Shown: positions 22,825 to 36,368 of the stretch, in pieces | Position numbering within the stretch: position 1 is the stretch's first letter | Layout of the letters: each line of letters begins with the position of its first letter | Assembly (NCBI GenBank): GCA_027605045.1 | Contig: JAQFWX010000020.1 | Location: 496,001 to 560,000 of the forward strand | Direction: 5' to 3' | From: Phallus indusiatus | Lineage: Eukaryota; Basidiomycota; Agaricomycetes; Phallales; Phallaceae | DNA length: 64,000 nucleotides | Position numbers and translations under genes: made by a program | The notes under the pieces: generated by a model | Told to the model about the DNA's origin: nothing | The model's input: the letters and a program-made list of their open reading frames with translations, nothing else | Databases searched by the model: none

Positions 22825-25800
22825 ATGAAATTACCTCAATGGACGAAGCCAATTACGAAGCTGAATGGAAAACATTCCACGACTCAAAATAATGGTCAAA
22901 CGTCTCAGAATGAATCGAGCGAAGACAACTCCACGGGGGTCTCTTCAACAGGAGAATTCCGTTTCGACCACTATCTACAGGCTAGATGGAATCAGGCTAT
23001 GGATGAAGGTATCAAACTTCGCAGCGTCGGCGTTGTCTTCAGGGTAAGAAGTGTCGGCCAGGTTTATGTTTGATAAAGGAGAACCTACTAAGACCAATAT
23101 AGGACTTGCGAGTAGTTGGCTTAGGTGCATCCACGAAATACCAAGACACAGTCTTTTCGTATTTTAATCCTCTGAACTTTTCAAGCAAGATTCGAGACGT
23201 TCTCCAACCTCCCGTTAAGGATATACTGCACGGTTTTGAAGGTTCGGTGAAACCGGGTGAAATGCTACTAGTACTTGGAAAGCCGGGATCAGGCTGTTCA
23301 ACGCTCCTTAAAGTTCTTGCAAACGAGCGCAAGGGCTACAGATCCATTCACGGCGATGTCTCTTATGATGGTATTAGCCCATCTGTTATGGAAAACCGTT
23401 ACAGAGGCGATATCGCCTATGTCCCCGAGGATGATTTTCATTTTCCGTCTCTTACCGTTAGACAGACTCTAGTAAGGCAACCTTTTTTTCATTCATGTCC
23501 TGTCGGTGATAACGTATCTTTCAGGAAATCTCAACGGCCGCTCGCGCTCCCCGTTCACGTATAGGCGGACAATCCCGAAAGCAGTATATCAACAACCTAG
23601 TGGATATTTTGGGAAAGCTTTTCGGTCTTACTCATGCATTTGACACACCGATTGGCGATGAAAACATTCAAGGCATCAGTGGAGGGGAAAAAAAGCGTGT
23701 TAGCATCGCAGAAACGCTGAGCACGCGAGTTCGTCTAGCGTCCTGGGATAAGTAAGACACAAGTCTGGTCATTTCGAGATACGGATGCTAATTTAATCTC
23801 AAGTTCAACGCGAGGCTTAGATGCTTCAACGGCTTTAGAGTTCGTACAAGCTTTGCGAACTGCAACTGACGTGTCCGGCGCGACTTCCATCGTCTCTATT
23901 TATCAAGCTTCAGAGAACATCTACCATCTTTTCGACAAGGTCGTGGTTATAGGCAATGGTCATATGTTTTATTTCGGCTCTGCTAAACAGGCCCGCCAAT
24001 ATTTCATCGACATGGGCTACGAACCTGCCCATCGACAGACTTCTGCTGATTTTCTCGTCAGCGTCACGGATCCTCCGTCTCGTATTGTTCGTCGAGGTTA
24101 TGAAACGCGCGTTCCGCGGTTACCTTCTGAGTTCGCCGCGTACTTCTTGAACAGCGAATCTGGAAAATGTAATGGCGAAAGTACTAGGAGACGGTTCGAA
24201 GAGCTTGCTCATCATAATAATGCAGAAGAATATGAAGCATCTGCCCGAGCAGAACGCGCCAGACATTTGTTCAAAGGATCTCCGTACAACTTGGGTATGT
24301 TGAGGCAATTGAGTCTCTTGATGAAACGACGAGCCCAGATTCTACGTGGAAATGTCGCCCCTCAAGGTACTTCACCTTCACTTCTCATCCTGTGGATGCA
24401 ATATAGACGTTAACCGTTGGATCAGTTATAATAGCTTTCAACTTCATTACTCAGGGACTTATCATGGGATCTCTTTTTTTCAACATGCCAGTAGCAACAA
24501 GGGCTTACTTTTCGCGTGGAGGTGCCCTTTTCTTCGCCATTCTTTTCAGCGCGTTGTCCGCCATGTCTGAAATTCCAGCATTATATGCTCAGCGGCCGAT
24601 CGTTGCACGACACCATCGCGCAGCTTTATATCATCCATTCATCGATTCTTTGGCACTGACGGTCGTCGATATGGTATGTTTTAATTTTTGAATAATGTTT
24701 GCTACCTGCTGATAAATGTAAATTGCATTGTCCATAGCCAATATCGTTCCTCATACTTATATTATTCGATATCATCATTTACTTTATGACGCGCTTAAAA
24801 CGTGATGCCGGGAATTTCTTCATTTACGCGTTCTTCGTATTCGTTTCTAGTTTGACGATGAAAGCTTTTTATCGAAGTTTGGCAGCAAGTTTCAATAAAG
24901 CATCTGGCGCACAGGCTTTAGCTGGACTCGGAACTTTGGTCCTTGTCATTTATACGGGCTACACGATTCCCCGTCCGACGATGATTGGGGCTCTAAAGTG
25001 GTTCGTACACGTTACCTCGCTCATGAAAAACATAAATTAAAGACATCTTATCAAGGCTTACGTATCTGAACCCTGTCACTTACGCATTCGAGGGTCTTGT
25101 TACGAATGAATTCCATGGGCTCAAAGGGGCATGTTCAACCCTTGTTCCATCCGGTCCAAATTACGAAAACGTCAATCTTGCCAATCAGGTTTGCACGACA
25201 CTTGGCTCAGAGCCTGGATCCGCAACAGTAGATGGCGATCAATTCATTGGTGTCAATTTTGGATATAGATTTTCTCATATGTGGCGGAATCTGTGCGCAG
25301 TCTCTTTTGATTCATTTGAGTCAATCTATGCTAATTCATCTACAGGGGTATTCTCTTTGTATTCTGGGTTGGATTTCTCTGTTTCTTTCTTTTCATGACA
25401 GAAAGGAAAAGCTACGTATCGGCACGGAGTGCTACTCAACAACTCGTTTTTAAGCGTGGCGTCCCAGATCTTACTAGCCAGGCCCAAGATGATCCGGAGA
25501 ATGGACCGATGTCCCGTAATGAAGCTGAAGAGTCCACAGCTTCATCGCCTACTGTAGCTAATGGCGCTTCCGACTGTATTCCTCCCTCAAAAAGCATTTT
25601 TTCATGGCACCACCTGAACTATGATGTACAAATCTCATTTGGAAAGTATCGTCGACTATTAAATGACGTGTCTGGTTACGTAGTACCTGGGAAACTGGTA
25701 TGCCTATTTTGACAGTCTCTCGGCCAAGAAATTTCTCCTGACCCCTGGATCTAGACGGCGCTCATGGGTGAAAGCGGTGCAGGAAAAACCACTTTGCTGA

Positions 25801-28425
25801 ACGCTCTTGCTGAACGGCTTCCGGCAGGAATCATCACAGGCGATCGTCTTGTCGATGGACGACCGGTTCCTCCTGACTTTTCAGGTAAAACCGGCTATTG
25901 CCAGCAAATGGATATTCATCTAGAGACAACGACCGTAAGAGAAGCATTGCGGTTCAGCGCGGTCCTTCGTCAACCTGCTTCGGTTTCTAAGAGAGAAAAA
26001 TACGACTAGTATGTTAATTGTTTTTATTTTTCCACCAATTTGTAATTTGAATGAGTAATTTGACATTTTTGACGTGAATAGCGTTGAAGAAGTAATCAAG
26101 ATGTGTGATATGGAGTCCTACGCAGATGCGATTGTCGGGACTGTCGGCCAAGGTTTAAATGTTGAACAGCGGAAAGTAAGGAGTTGGGCTGTGGATTTAC
26201 GCAGGTTATCGTTTGGCTCATGGTTTATTTAGCGATTGACGGTCGGCGTCGAGTTGGCAGCGAAGGTGAACATGAGGTTTTTTACAACGAGATAGGTCTT
26301 CAACTGATAGGATAATGAATTAGCCTGAACTTCTGTTATTCTTGGACGAGCCTACATCAGGCCTTTCGTCACAAAATGCCTGGTCAATAATGAAATTACT
26401 TCGGTCTCTTGCGGATCATGGACAGGCTATTCTGTGCACAATACATCAGCCTTCGGCGGAACTATTCGAGATGTTCGACAGACTTCTTTTACTTCGGTCG
26501 GGAGGCGAGACATGCTACTTTGGAGATCTGGGTGAAAATACTACTCAATTGATCCAATATTTAGAGGAAAATGGGGGGCGTAAATGCCAGGAATCGGAAA
26601 ACCCTGCTGAATGTATGTGTTGATGGGCTGCAAATTATTGTGTTTTTCCTTTCTTTTTCTGATCTCGCGTGTGTAGATATGCTTGATGTTATTGGAGCGG
26701 GTGCCACAGCTAAGACTGATATTGATTGGCACGCTATATGGATCAATTCGCGTCAATACGAAGAGATGCAAATTGAGCTACAAGATATAATCAAAAGAGG
26801 GGAGCAATCGGCTGGAGGCGAAGCGCATGGCAAGAAGAGACATTCATCATTTCCCGCCCCGGTTAAAGTCCAGGTATCGGAACTCATGAAACGTGGCTAC
26901 CAAAACTATTTTCGTAATCCTCCTTACCTGTTGAGTAAATATGGCACGAACATCTTCGCAGGTGAGCTCGTTTCCTTTCCAACGAGGGTTTCGTCATCGT
27001 TGATCCGAGTGATGATGGAAGGATTGTTCATCGGATTTACATTTTTCAAAACCAAGCATAACCAAAGGGGGATTCAAAACAGTATCTTTGCATGTTTCAT
27101 GGCAGTGGTATTAGGTGCGCCGCTATCGAACATGATTCAAGTGCCTTTTATTCGGTTTCGGTGCGTTTTGTATAACTTATTAGTCAATCAAAAAGACATG
27201 TTTCATTTGAAAACAAATTTCATTTCTTTAGTCAAATTTACGAAACGCGCGAACGACAGTCTAGGATGTATCATTGGATATCTTTTATAACGTCATGCTT
27301 GGTTAGCAACATTTCACTTTCGGTTATTCTTGGTTTTTCATAAAACAATGATGTGGGTAGTTAATTGAACTCCCGTTCAACATCATTGGTTCCACCATCT
27401 TTTTCTTCTGCTGGTATTGGACGGTTGGGTGGCCTAACACTCCTAATCGAGCCGGCTATCAAGTACGTCCGGGTCGTGTGATTGAAACATGAATTAATAT
27501 CGGAAACCGACGCCGTGTAGTATTTTCTTTATGGACTCATTTTTCCAATGTACTACACGACGTTTAGTCAAGCTATTGCAGCCGCGTCGCCTACCCCGGA
27601 AATTGCAAGCCTCGTATTTGGTGCACTGTACAGCATAATTTTAGTGTTTAGCGGTGAGCAATGATGACGAGCTTGAATTTGAATTCTCCCCCTGACAAAT
27701 GACTTAGGTGTATTACAGCCATTGCCTCAGCTGATCAAATTTTGGCATTGGCTATACAATCTATCACCGTTTACCTGTCAGTTCCTTTTTCCGGACCTTG
27801 CTGCGTGATAGTTAATCTTGATCTGTGATATCATAATAATATATAGATTTAATAGCGGGGTTGGCAACCAATGGGTTTGGGAACACAGAGCTAAGGTGCG
27901 CTGAACCAGAGTTGGTAAGCCTAAGGCCTCCGAGTGGGCAAAACTGTCAAGATTTCATGAACCATTATATCTCAACACGAGGTGGGTATCTGATGGATGG
28001 AGCGGCGACAACGTTGTGTCGGTTTTGTCCAATTAGCTCTGCGAACACCTTTTTGTCAGTTCAATATGCAATTGTTCCTCCGAAATAACAAAAGCAATCA
28101 AGGGCTGACGTTATTTGCAGTGCAAACTCGAATATGTATTTCCGACACCGATGGCGCAACCTCGGCTTCTTGTTCGCCTACATTGTATTTAACGTAAGTT
28201 ACAGTTTATAGTTCGGTCGGCGATCTCTCTAGTCCTAAAAATTGATTGCTGCCACAATTTGTTTCATTTCTCCTTTTTTTTCAGACTTTAATGATCTATG
28301 TGAACATGTTCATCTTCCGTATCGGCGTGCCCAACCCGTTCCGGTCTTTGATCCCCACTTTCCGCAAGGTCGAAATGAGGATCAGGAGATGGATGCATAT
28401 GAATTCCGCGCGTGAAACTGTATGA
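22825..28425 (+). CDS. PDR/ABCG-type full ABC transporter
   Basis: This is a multidrug-type ABC exporter with the fungal order NBD-TMD-NBD-TMD. I could place 21 exons in frame, 1459 residues. NBD1 has Walker [13 protein letters not shown], signature [13 protein letters not shown] and the degenerate Walker B end WDNSTRGLD split by an intron. NBD2 has Walker [12 protein letters not shown], the degenerate signature [19 protein letters not shown] and Walker [11 protein letters not shown]. This asymmetry is normal for PDR pumps. Both membrane domains are present, including [21 protein letters not shown] in TMD2. The start at 22825 is the ATG that opens the frame into exon 1; an overlapping ATG at 22840 reads [11 protein letters not shown] in another frame and then stops, so the exact N-terminus is less certain. 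Confidence 0.92.
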
Positions 28426-28807
28426 TAGGATGTTGTATGTACTTGCGGCGAAGCGATTTTGCTTTTGTAATAAGAAACATGTTGTGTGTATATCGATGCT
28501 TTGTAGTTGGAAGGGGAGGATCATGACACAGACACAGTGTGACAGTTACGGTGACAGGACGGCCATACTGCCCTCAATCGGAGTCCAAAGCAATCACCAA
28601 GATTTCCCTTGCAGGTGGGATGGGCGCCTCTTCCGTTGATGGAAAGTGGTGACATTCGGCGCCTATTCAATGAGGGTTTCGTTCCAAGTGGGACCGCTTG
28701 GACCAAAACAACCACCACCGTCGACGACCACTTTCCTTTTACCCTAACCGACACTGTCACTGTCTAAACTCTTTAGACTTCGGCGAAACAAGTCCTTGGA
28801 TCTTTCT

Positions 28808-31049
28808 ATGATGCCTTCTCGTCTGCGTCCCCCCTCTCCAGACCCATTTAACCTGGCCCTACAGCCCCCACTTGACGAAACTTCAGAGGAGAAAGCAATC
28901 AGAGAAGGTTCGTTGATTTGGCCTAGATATTATCATTTAGCTGACCAGATTCAACGTTTATAGCGAGAGAGCAAGAAGCCCTACGTATAAGCAATGCCAT
29001 TGATGAATCCCTTAAAGCTGAACGGGCCGCTGAGAAGCGGAAAAAAGTGACTAGATTATTGTTATTGGGCCAGTCGGAATCAGGTATGGAAACGTTCAAA
29101 AATCATCATATCTTCTACCAGTAATGATATTAATTTGCATAGGGAAATCGACCACACTGCGACAATTCCAACTTCACTATACACCCAACGCCTTTCGTGC
29201 CGAACGATTGTTATGGCGATCTATCGTCCAGTTAAACGTTGTTCGATCAGTTCTTACTGTCTTGGATACCTTGTCCGAGGCGCAAACCGAATCGCTACAA
29301 GCCTTACAGTCAACAGGTGGACAGAGCGACGACCCAAATGAAGAGCCCCTTCTTTTCAGCGACGATTTTGAAATACTCAAAGCCCGCCTTGATCCATTAC
29401 GAAGAGTGGAAGAAATTCTTATTGCCAAATTGGGCGATGAGGAGGGCCCTGTAGGAGGCGGAAGTAACGGCAATAGCCTTCCAAATTCACCTGGAGGTAT
29501 ACCTCGGCCTGGTATTCAACAACCACAAAAGAAACGAAAACAGGAAGTAACAGTGCGCAGCACCGCTATGGACAAACTGCGTGTAAAGCTACTGGGTGGA
29601 CCCTCGGGCACCCGCCCACAGTCCGAAGGAGATGGCGCCAACTGGGATGAACCGACCGAGGTTATCTATCACTGCAGAGAAGAAATGATGGCCTTGTGGG
29701 AGGACCCGACGGTGCGAGAAGTTTTGCGACGCCGACGGGTCAGGGTTGAAGAAGGCCCTGGATTGTTAGTTTATTTTTTGCCTCTCTTTTTCCTCCGCTT
29801 TCGGCCTTCGTTGTTTAAAAGTGGAGTTTTAACCCTGTGTCTTTTTTAGTTTCCTCGATGATCTCGAACGCGTAACCAGTGCGGGTTATATCCCTTCAGA
29901 CGGTAAAAATCATAAAATTTTCTCCGTATTAATATGGGACTCTATTGAGAATTGAATTTTATAGATGACATTTTACGTGCTCGCCTAAAAACTGTTGGCG
30001 TTACCGAGTACAGGTTTGATATGGAGGCCTCAGCAGGCCGAGAATCAGGTTCCGAGTGGAGAATATATGACGTTGGAGGCAGCCGAAGTCAGGTAAACGC
30101 CAAAATCAATTCTTCCAAGATTGATACAAACAATACTAACTCAAATCGCAGAGACGTACGTAAATCTTTCCTGGAATTTCTCGGGAAAGGAAAAAAAGTT
30201 CGTTTGTTTGAACTAATATTCATACGCACGCCTTTTTTAGACTCTTGGGTCCCCTTCTTCGATGATGTGGACGCCATTATTTTTCTTGCACCAATCAGCG
30301 CTTTTGATCAGCCGTTAGCGGTAAGGAAAATCCTCCGTTTACTTTTCCGTATTTCAAAAGCACCTGATGCCTCGTGGTTCGTCTTCTTTAGGAAGATCAT
30401 TCGGTTAACCGTCTTGAGGACAGTGTCCTGCTATGGAAGTCCATATGTTCGAATAAACTGCTTGCTAAAGTCAGTCCTATTCCTAAAACTTGTAGTTGAT
30501 CTTTGCTATTGTTTTTTTTTTCTCACCCGTCGGTCTTTTCCTCATTAGGTGGAATTGATTCTTTTCCTAAACAAGTGCGATATCCTATCGAGCAAATTAG
30601 AAACCGGCATCCGGTTATCTAAATATGTTCGATCGTTCGGCGAACGATCTAATGATGTAGAAACAGCGAGTGCTTGTAAGTCCTTATACCCCCCCTTTTT
30701 TTTTCCTTTCCTCTGATATCAATTTAACGCTTAGATTTCAAATCCAAATTTCAAGCTATTGAGAGAGAGTATTCGCCAGAACCACGACGGTTTTACGGCT
30801 ATTGTACCTCGGTTACGGTATGCCTTATGGATATGGCTTTTTGCACTCCAAATTTGTCCTGATCCATCCCTTTTTTTTTCTCCTCCTTGTATCCAGGACC
30901 GTGAAACAACAAGGGGCATTTTGCACAGTGGTAAGTTATATTTAAATACCTCCTAAAGTTTTTTGATCAATTTTTTTTGACGCGCTTTGTCTTGGCCAGT
31001 ACGGGATATGATAGTCCGGGAACATCTTCGCAAATCCCGTCTCATTTAA
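28808..31049 (+). CDS. Atypical heterotrimeric G-protein alpha subunit
   Basis: Twelve exons (28808-28907, 28964-29083, 29143-29764, 29850-29902, 29965-30092, 30152-30155, 30241-30320, 30392-30469, 30549-30675, 30735-30817, 30897-30930, 31000-31049) give 492 residues. The P-loop GQSESGKST is at 69-77, switch I RLKTVGV at 305-311, switch II DVGGSRSQRHSW at 334-345, then FLNKCD and CTSVTD for guanine binding. The catalytic Gln of DVGGQ is Ser338, as in other atypical fungal G-alphas, which predicts slow GTP hydrolysis. The protein lacks an N-terminal MGxxxS and so the usual myristoylation site. A low-complexity insertion (GGGSNGNSLPNSPGGIPRPG) enlarges the helical domain. The sixth exon has only 4 nt (AGAC) and is needed to keep the frame and the conserved RH pair. 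Confidence 0.92.
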
Positions 31050-32765
31050 AAATCAAAATTATACCAAGAGCGCAATTTTTTATCTTTTTACGACCAAATG
31101 TCACGAGAAGCGGATATACTCGGAGAATGTTGCATTTTTTCCTTTCGCATCTTTTCTTTCGACTCTCGAGCTGTAAATTGTTCCCCATGTCTCTTGCAAA
31201 TACGAGGTTGTCCATGATAGGTTGTGTGGGTTGTATTTTCTATGCATGTGGTGGTGGTGTTGGTGCTGCAATTATTTTTATTGAACTACGGGGCGAAAAT
31301 TTTTTGATGGTTCATGAGTCGATGTGGCATGCTTTGCGGAATAGAACTATGTATGCAGTCTACGATTATTTTTCCTTTTCCGACATCCACTTGTTTCGTA
31401 TCCGCATTCCTCTTTGAACTTTCAATATATTCCCCTTTTTTCTCCTTTTTTTTCCATTCCTCACTCATTTTTGTATCCTGAGCATTCATTTGTTTGTTCA
31501 TAGTATGCCATTATATATATATATTATTCCCTCTTCCCCTCAACCTGTTTGCACAATTGAATGCAACGCACATCACAGACCCTTTATAATGTTACCTTTT
31601 AGTTCCGCTACACGATCTAGATCGTACATCATCTCTGTATGTAATAGCAATGACAAATGACCTCGTGTCATGCCATGTCATTTATGTGAACACCCTATTT
31701 TGGGAATGAATAGGGATCAAAGAGAGACTATATCTGATAGCGCTGAGATCCCGAGATAATGCTGAAGCTCAAGATCAGACCCCACTTTCGGACAGAAGCT
31801 GATATTGAGTAGCGTCTACATCTCAACAGGCTCCTCAGGGGATTGAGCTAAAATTTCACATGCAGATTCCGCGTGAGGGGATCCCGGCTCAAAGAGTAAG
31901 GAGGTACATACATATGTACCTCGTTAGAGTCGTAACCTTAGTGATCACGTTCATCAGTCATATGGTGAAATAGTAGCTTCAATTAATTTCCCTTGATCTC
32001 TTGAGTTGATCGTAGTGATATATGGAGTATTAAAATGATGTACATGACTGAATTGAATATTGGAACTCGGCCTCCGACGCCGATCGTTTGGAATTGCAAG
32101 CAGGTGTGGTTTATGTGTACCATCTGACATGATTCGTACCAGAACAGGCGGGGAGTAATTTAACGAAATCCTTTATTTAGCTGTGGTGAGATACGAGCGG
32201 CATGATCGTAGGCAGAGGGATTTGCGATTAGCAATTACCAGGTACACAATAGGCGTACGGTGGTAACCTAGCACTGGCACGCCCGAGCCATTTCCGATAA
32301 AAGTGGAACACCGATATAGTGACAACTACGGTCGTAGCGTCACAACCATGCACACATGATTTTTCATATTCGAGGAGTGCAGTAAAAATAGGCACGAAAA
32401 AGGGCAATTACTAGGTGTGATTCATCAAAAATTTGATTCCTCAGCGTTCGAGAGAATTTGATTAATTTCCTGTCGATATGGGCATCATGATGTATCGAAG
32501 CTCAACACGGTCTTCTAGTTCCTCACGGACCCAACAGGTTGGAGCATCCTGGCTCGAGCGGCACGCATAACCAATGAACTTCAAGTACTACTAAAGGAAT
32601 TGAGTAACTGGGCAACAAATAAAGAGTTCAAAACTGAGTAGGTTACATATTTGGCGTCATATTAAAACACAAATGTCTATAAATAATGAGCTACCTTTCA
32701 GCATCTGCATAGAAAAAAAACCAAAGTATCATGCGTAGTTCGCAATTGTGGTGTCGTGGACCCCT
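31050..32765. other. Intergenic between convergent G-alpha and DUF4336 genes
   Basis: I see no supported gene. A T-rich stretch (31120-31480) and a TA microsatellite near 31511-31524 are the only notable features. The 146-codon frame at 30977-31417 overlaps the last G-alpha exon and looks like chance. Confidence 0.5.
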
Positions 32766-34196
32766 CTAATTCAGGAAATCCGCGTACGCCGAAGCCCATG
32801 CCGCTTTACCGTTACTCTCAATGATTTCCTAAAAACGAGGGGTTATTCCCATTTCAACCATCATTAAATAAGCCAATGAATTCTTGAATTTCTAAACTTA
32901 CGCCATGGCACGGAATAATACGATCAAAATCCCAGGACATGACGGTCCTCGCATCTCGTTTGGTATCACTGCGCATAAAAAACCAAATGGGGAAAAACAA
33001 ACAAACAGATAAGCAAAGGTCAGTTTATAAATCCTAATTCTTTTGGGAAATTGCCGATCCAACGTGTGAAATCGTGTGGCGTGGCAAACAAGGACAGAGT
33101 TGGTGAAGGAATCGGACGTACTCTTTACCCGGATTTAGACTTTTGATTATTCTTCTGTAAGCGGCATTGTACGGATTGATGAAGTCATAAAGACTTTGAA
33201 AAAACGGTCTGGGAGCTTTTGAATACTACAAAGTTCGTTATACATGTGCTGGGAGAATAAGCAATCTGAAAGCATGAGATACCTGTTCCTTAGCGGGAAG
33301 ATTGAGTAACAAATCCGCTTCTATCAAAGTTCTTGAAGCTTTGTGAAAGAAAGCGACATCTATATTCCTAAACCCTGGAAAATAGCTGTATATTTGTTGA
33401 AGTCTCTTAAGCCTTGACAGTACTAATCCCAAAGAAAACGAAACGAACCATGCTTCGATCTACGGCGCATTAAGATGATGGTTCAGCTTTTCCAAAACTC
33501 CAGTTAATAACCGTAGAACTCTTACTTCATCTTCATAACCATACTTAGTGCCGGGCGGGTCGTTACCATACACTAAAAATGATTTAATTGATGCGCAAGA
33601 AAAATAGAGAAGCATGGTTTAAGATACCGCCATCTAGTTTTGGAACTTCCGGTTTGTCGAGTAATGGGGGTACGCCAATTACTTTTGCTTGAGGATAAGC
33701 ATCCTTGAACTCGCCTTGCATTACCGGTGCACTTAATTTAGCATGGGCGAAATAAGCAAATACTACGCAAGCTCTTACGAAGGAAGAGGTAATGACCGCC
33801 ATCGCCTGTTACAAGGTACCTTAGAATAATGATTAGTCGGTAATATATCAAAAGAACATAACTCGTGAAACTCTCACTTTACTTCTCCAAGGCCGTCGAT
33901 TGTTCTCTTAGTTTCGCTATCTAGCGTCGTGGAAGCCATAACCCATACACCGTCACTCAGCTTAATTGCTGTAGAACGTCCCCCAAAGGGTATGAATCCG
34001 TACCGAGCAAATGGTCTATTCGTGTTAATGAAAAGTTCATTTTTATTTTCATAAATCCTCTGAATAGGGGCTGGTCAACTTGCCTAGAGAATGTCCAAAC
34101 GTTCTCTGTAACCTTTCGCCGTCTTAGAACATTTACAAGGCTGCAGATGGAATTGAGTAAACTTACTTTCCGAATAACTGTTTCTGTTCCAGCCAT
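32766..34196 (-). CDS. DUF4336 family protein (metallo-beta-lactamase-like fold)
   Basis: Eleven exons (34196-34167, 34112-34084, 34015-33878, 33819-33779, 33714-33628, 33572-33526, 33459-33449, 33385-33283, 33225-33122, 32968-32902, 32828-32766) give 239 residues. Family landmarks are ENVWTFSRPFARYGFIPFGG, EFKDAYPQAKVIGV, NIDVAFFHKASRTLIEADLL and SWDFDRIIPCHG. The function of the family is unknown; the motif spacing resembles metallo-beta-lactamase-like hydrolases. The second intron (34083-34016) has a perfect GCAAGT donor, so it is a GC-AG intron. The seventh exon has only 11 nt. The gene converges with the upstream G-alpha. Confidence 0.87.
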
Positions 34197-34492
34197 ACTT
34201 GTGTGATTTGAAGAAGTTTGAGGGAGGGCGAATAATGTCGAAAAGGTGGCAAATGACGTAAGGGCGCGGAATTTTCCGTTACAGCCGGTTGGTCCTGCCC
34301 TCTGCCCTTATTTATAGCTGAAGTCACAATATCACATGCGTGTTCACACATCGGTTCAAACTTCAATCTCTCCCGAGTTGTCGGATAGTAAGGATCAAGG
34401 TCAAGATATATGACGATGACAATTGTTTTACATACATCAATAAATCCACAAAAGTTTTACATTAATAATACAGAAAATTTTTGTCTTCAAGT

Positions 34493-36368
34493 TTACTGTT
34501 CTAATTGATTGATTAACCCTTTCCAGAACTGACATCGAGTCAATTGAGTATTTGGTACATTCTCTACCGTAGTGCCATTGACTTGTAGAAGAAGTCTCTT
34601 TGGTGATTGACCGTTATACTGCGGCCAGGAGACGCTGCCTTTCGCCGGTTGAGCATTCGGATCAAGAAAACGGACAAAGTTGGTATAATAAGCTTGAAGC
34701 ACTGGCGTTATATCTTGAAAATCGAAACCTTCGGTGTCCGATCCAGCTGGCGCATTTCCGGGTCCGAAAAGGTAAGGTAGTTCGCTAACATGTGAAACGC
34801 CGATTCCCTGTTGTATTTCGGAGGACGTCAGGACGTTATACCTAGTCAGGAGAGCGTTAATCAGGGACTGTAGGTACATATTTTTTCAACTAAAATCGTA
34901 CCTGTAGTTCCATGACTTGGTGTGCTGAGATACAAGAGCGGACAATTCGAGCCCTGGACAGATAAAGGTCGATTCGCCATATGCCGCCGCGGCTGCTGGG
35001 AAAAACGCAGCATGTCCATTCAGGGGAGCTTCTGATGAATACATTTTTTCCATAGTTGCAATATCTTGGCTAGACATGTGAGGGTAGTTGTCTTGCATAA
35101 ATGATCCCACCTCCGCAAGGGATTTAGCGTTTGCAGCAAATATGGTTCCTTCGTTTGTGTCGTCACTGCAAATACGTACACGTAAGAATATGATAGAATA
35201 GGTAGGAGGTGAAAAAGTTGCTTTACCCGAATACAGCAGGCACTTTGACGAATTTGCCTTGTTCAAAAAGGCGATAAGGAGAATCAGGAAAGAGGTCGCC
35301 ATCAACAGTAGGCGTATATGGCCACAACGCGTTGGATTTTCTGCCGGGATACGACATGTTTTGATTGGCAAGCTGTAAGACTGTGCTATCTTTGTGGCGT
35401 AAACAGTTTAACGGATCCGCGCTTGAGCCACATCCCGCATTGGAGGCGAATAGCTTGAATTGCCATTCTAACTCATTGACACGAGGTTGATCTGGGAAAA
35501 AGGGTGATACGCCAAATACGCCAGCGAAAAGATTGGTCGGTGCACCACCGTTTGCGACCAGGTGAAGTGCGATACTGCCTGCTCCTGCACTGTCTCCCAC
35601 TAACACAACTCTACGAGGATCACCGCCGAACTTAGATGATATTAGCATATTTGTATGGAATTTATTGAATTGAATGGTGAAACCAACCAGAGTTATGAAA
35701 CTTTGAACCCATTGCAGTGCAAATCGCTCATCCAAAAAACCGGCATTTAAATCGCCATCTTTTTGAACCTTTTCGCTAGCCAAAAACCCAAAAGGGCCGA
35801 CCCGATAATTGATACCAACAAATACCATTTTATTCCCTGTAGATTTCACTAAATCGGATCCGTTATACTAAATCAATGTTTTTGCATTGAGCGCTGATAA
35901 TTTCAAGAGTAGTTGGAGTGTACATACGTTGGCATTAATATTGTAGCAATACCCGCCGCCCTGAATCCAAAAGAAGACAGGTAGTTTAGAATTCGGAGTT
36001 GCATCTGAAGGTGCCCAGACGTTCAAGAACAAACAATCCTCTCCAAAGCCCGACGCGAGCCCGTTCCCTACTCCATAACATACGGGTCCGAATTTTTTCG
36101 CAGGCTGAACACCGTTTGTTTTCAAAGGAGCTTGAGGTTTACGAAAGCGCAAATTCCCTAAAGGTGGCGCCGCGTAGCGAATTCCAAGGAACTCGTTTTG
36201 GCCATTACTTTGTGTTGTGCCTTCATAAACAGAGTAACCGAGGTCTACGGTCGGAGGTTTTGAAGGTTTGGGGAATTTTGGAGCTGAAGCAGCAAAGACA
36301 GGAGATAATGATAACGAGAGAAAGGCCAACGCTGCCTTGATCAGGAATGTCTTTCCTCCGACGAGCAT
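34493..36368 (-). CDS. Secreted type-B carboxylesterase/lipase
   Basis: Five exons (36368-35928, 35867-35688, 35630-35227, 35165-34902, 34841-34493) give 545 residues with a signal peptide (AALAFLSLSLSPVFAASA). The alpha/beta-hydrolase landmarks of the family are present: EDCLFLNVWAP, the oxyanion-hole segment IQGGGY, the nucleophile in VLVGDSAGAGS, the acidic residue in DDTNEGT and the His in GVSHVSELPYLFG. It should hydrolyse esters outside the cell; the substrate cannot be told. TATAAAA (minus strand, 36431-36425) lies about 57 bp upstream of the ATG. Confidence 0.9.

Noticed and set aside
22840..22893. Alternative ABC transporter start reading [11 protein letters not shown]
   Set aside because: This frame stops after 17 codons and cannot be spliced to exon 1 without losing conserved sequence.
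29124..29473. Frames overlapping G-alpha exon 3 on both strands
   Set aside because: They are shadows of a long exon whose own frame carries family motifs.
30977..31417. 146-codon frame after G-alpha
   Set aside because: It overlaps the last G-alpha exon in another frame and runs through T-rich 3' flank.
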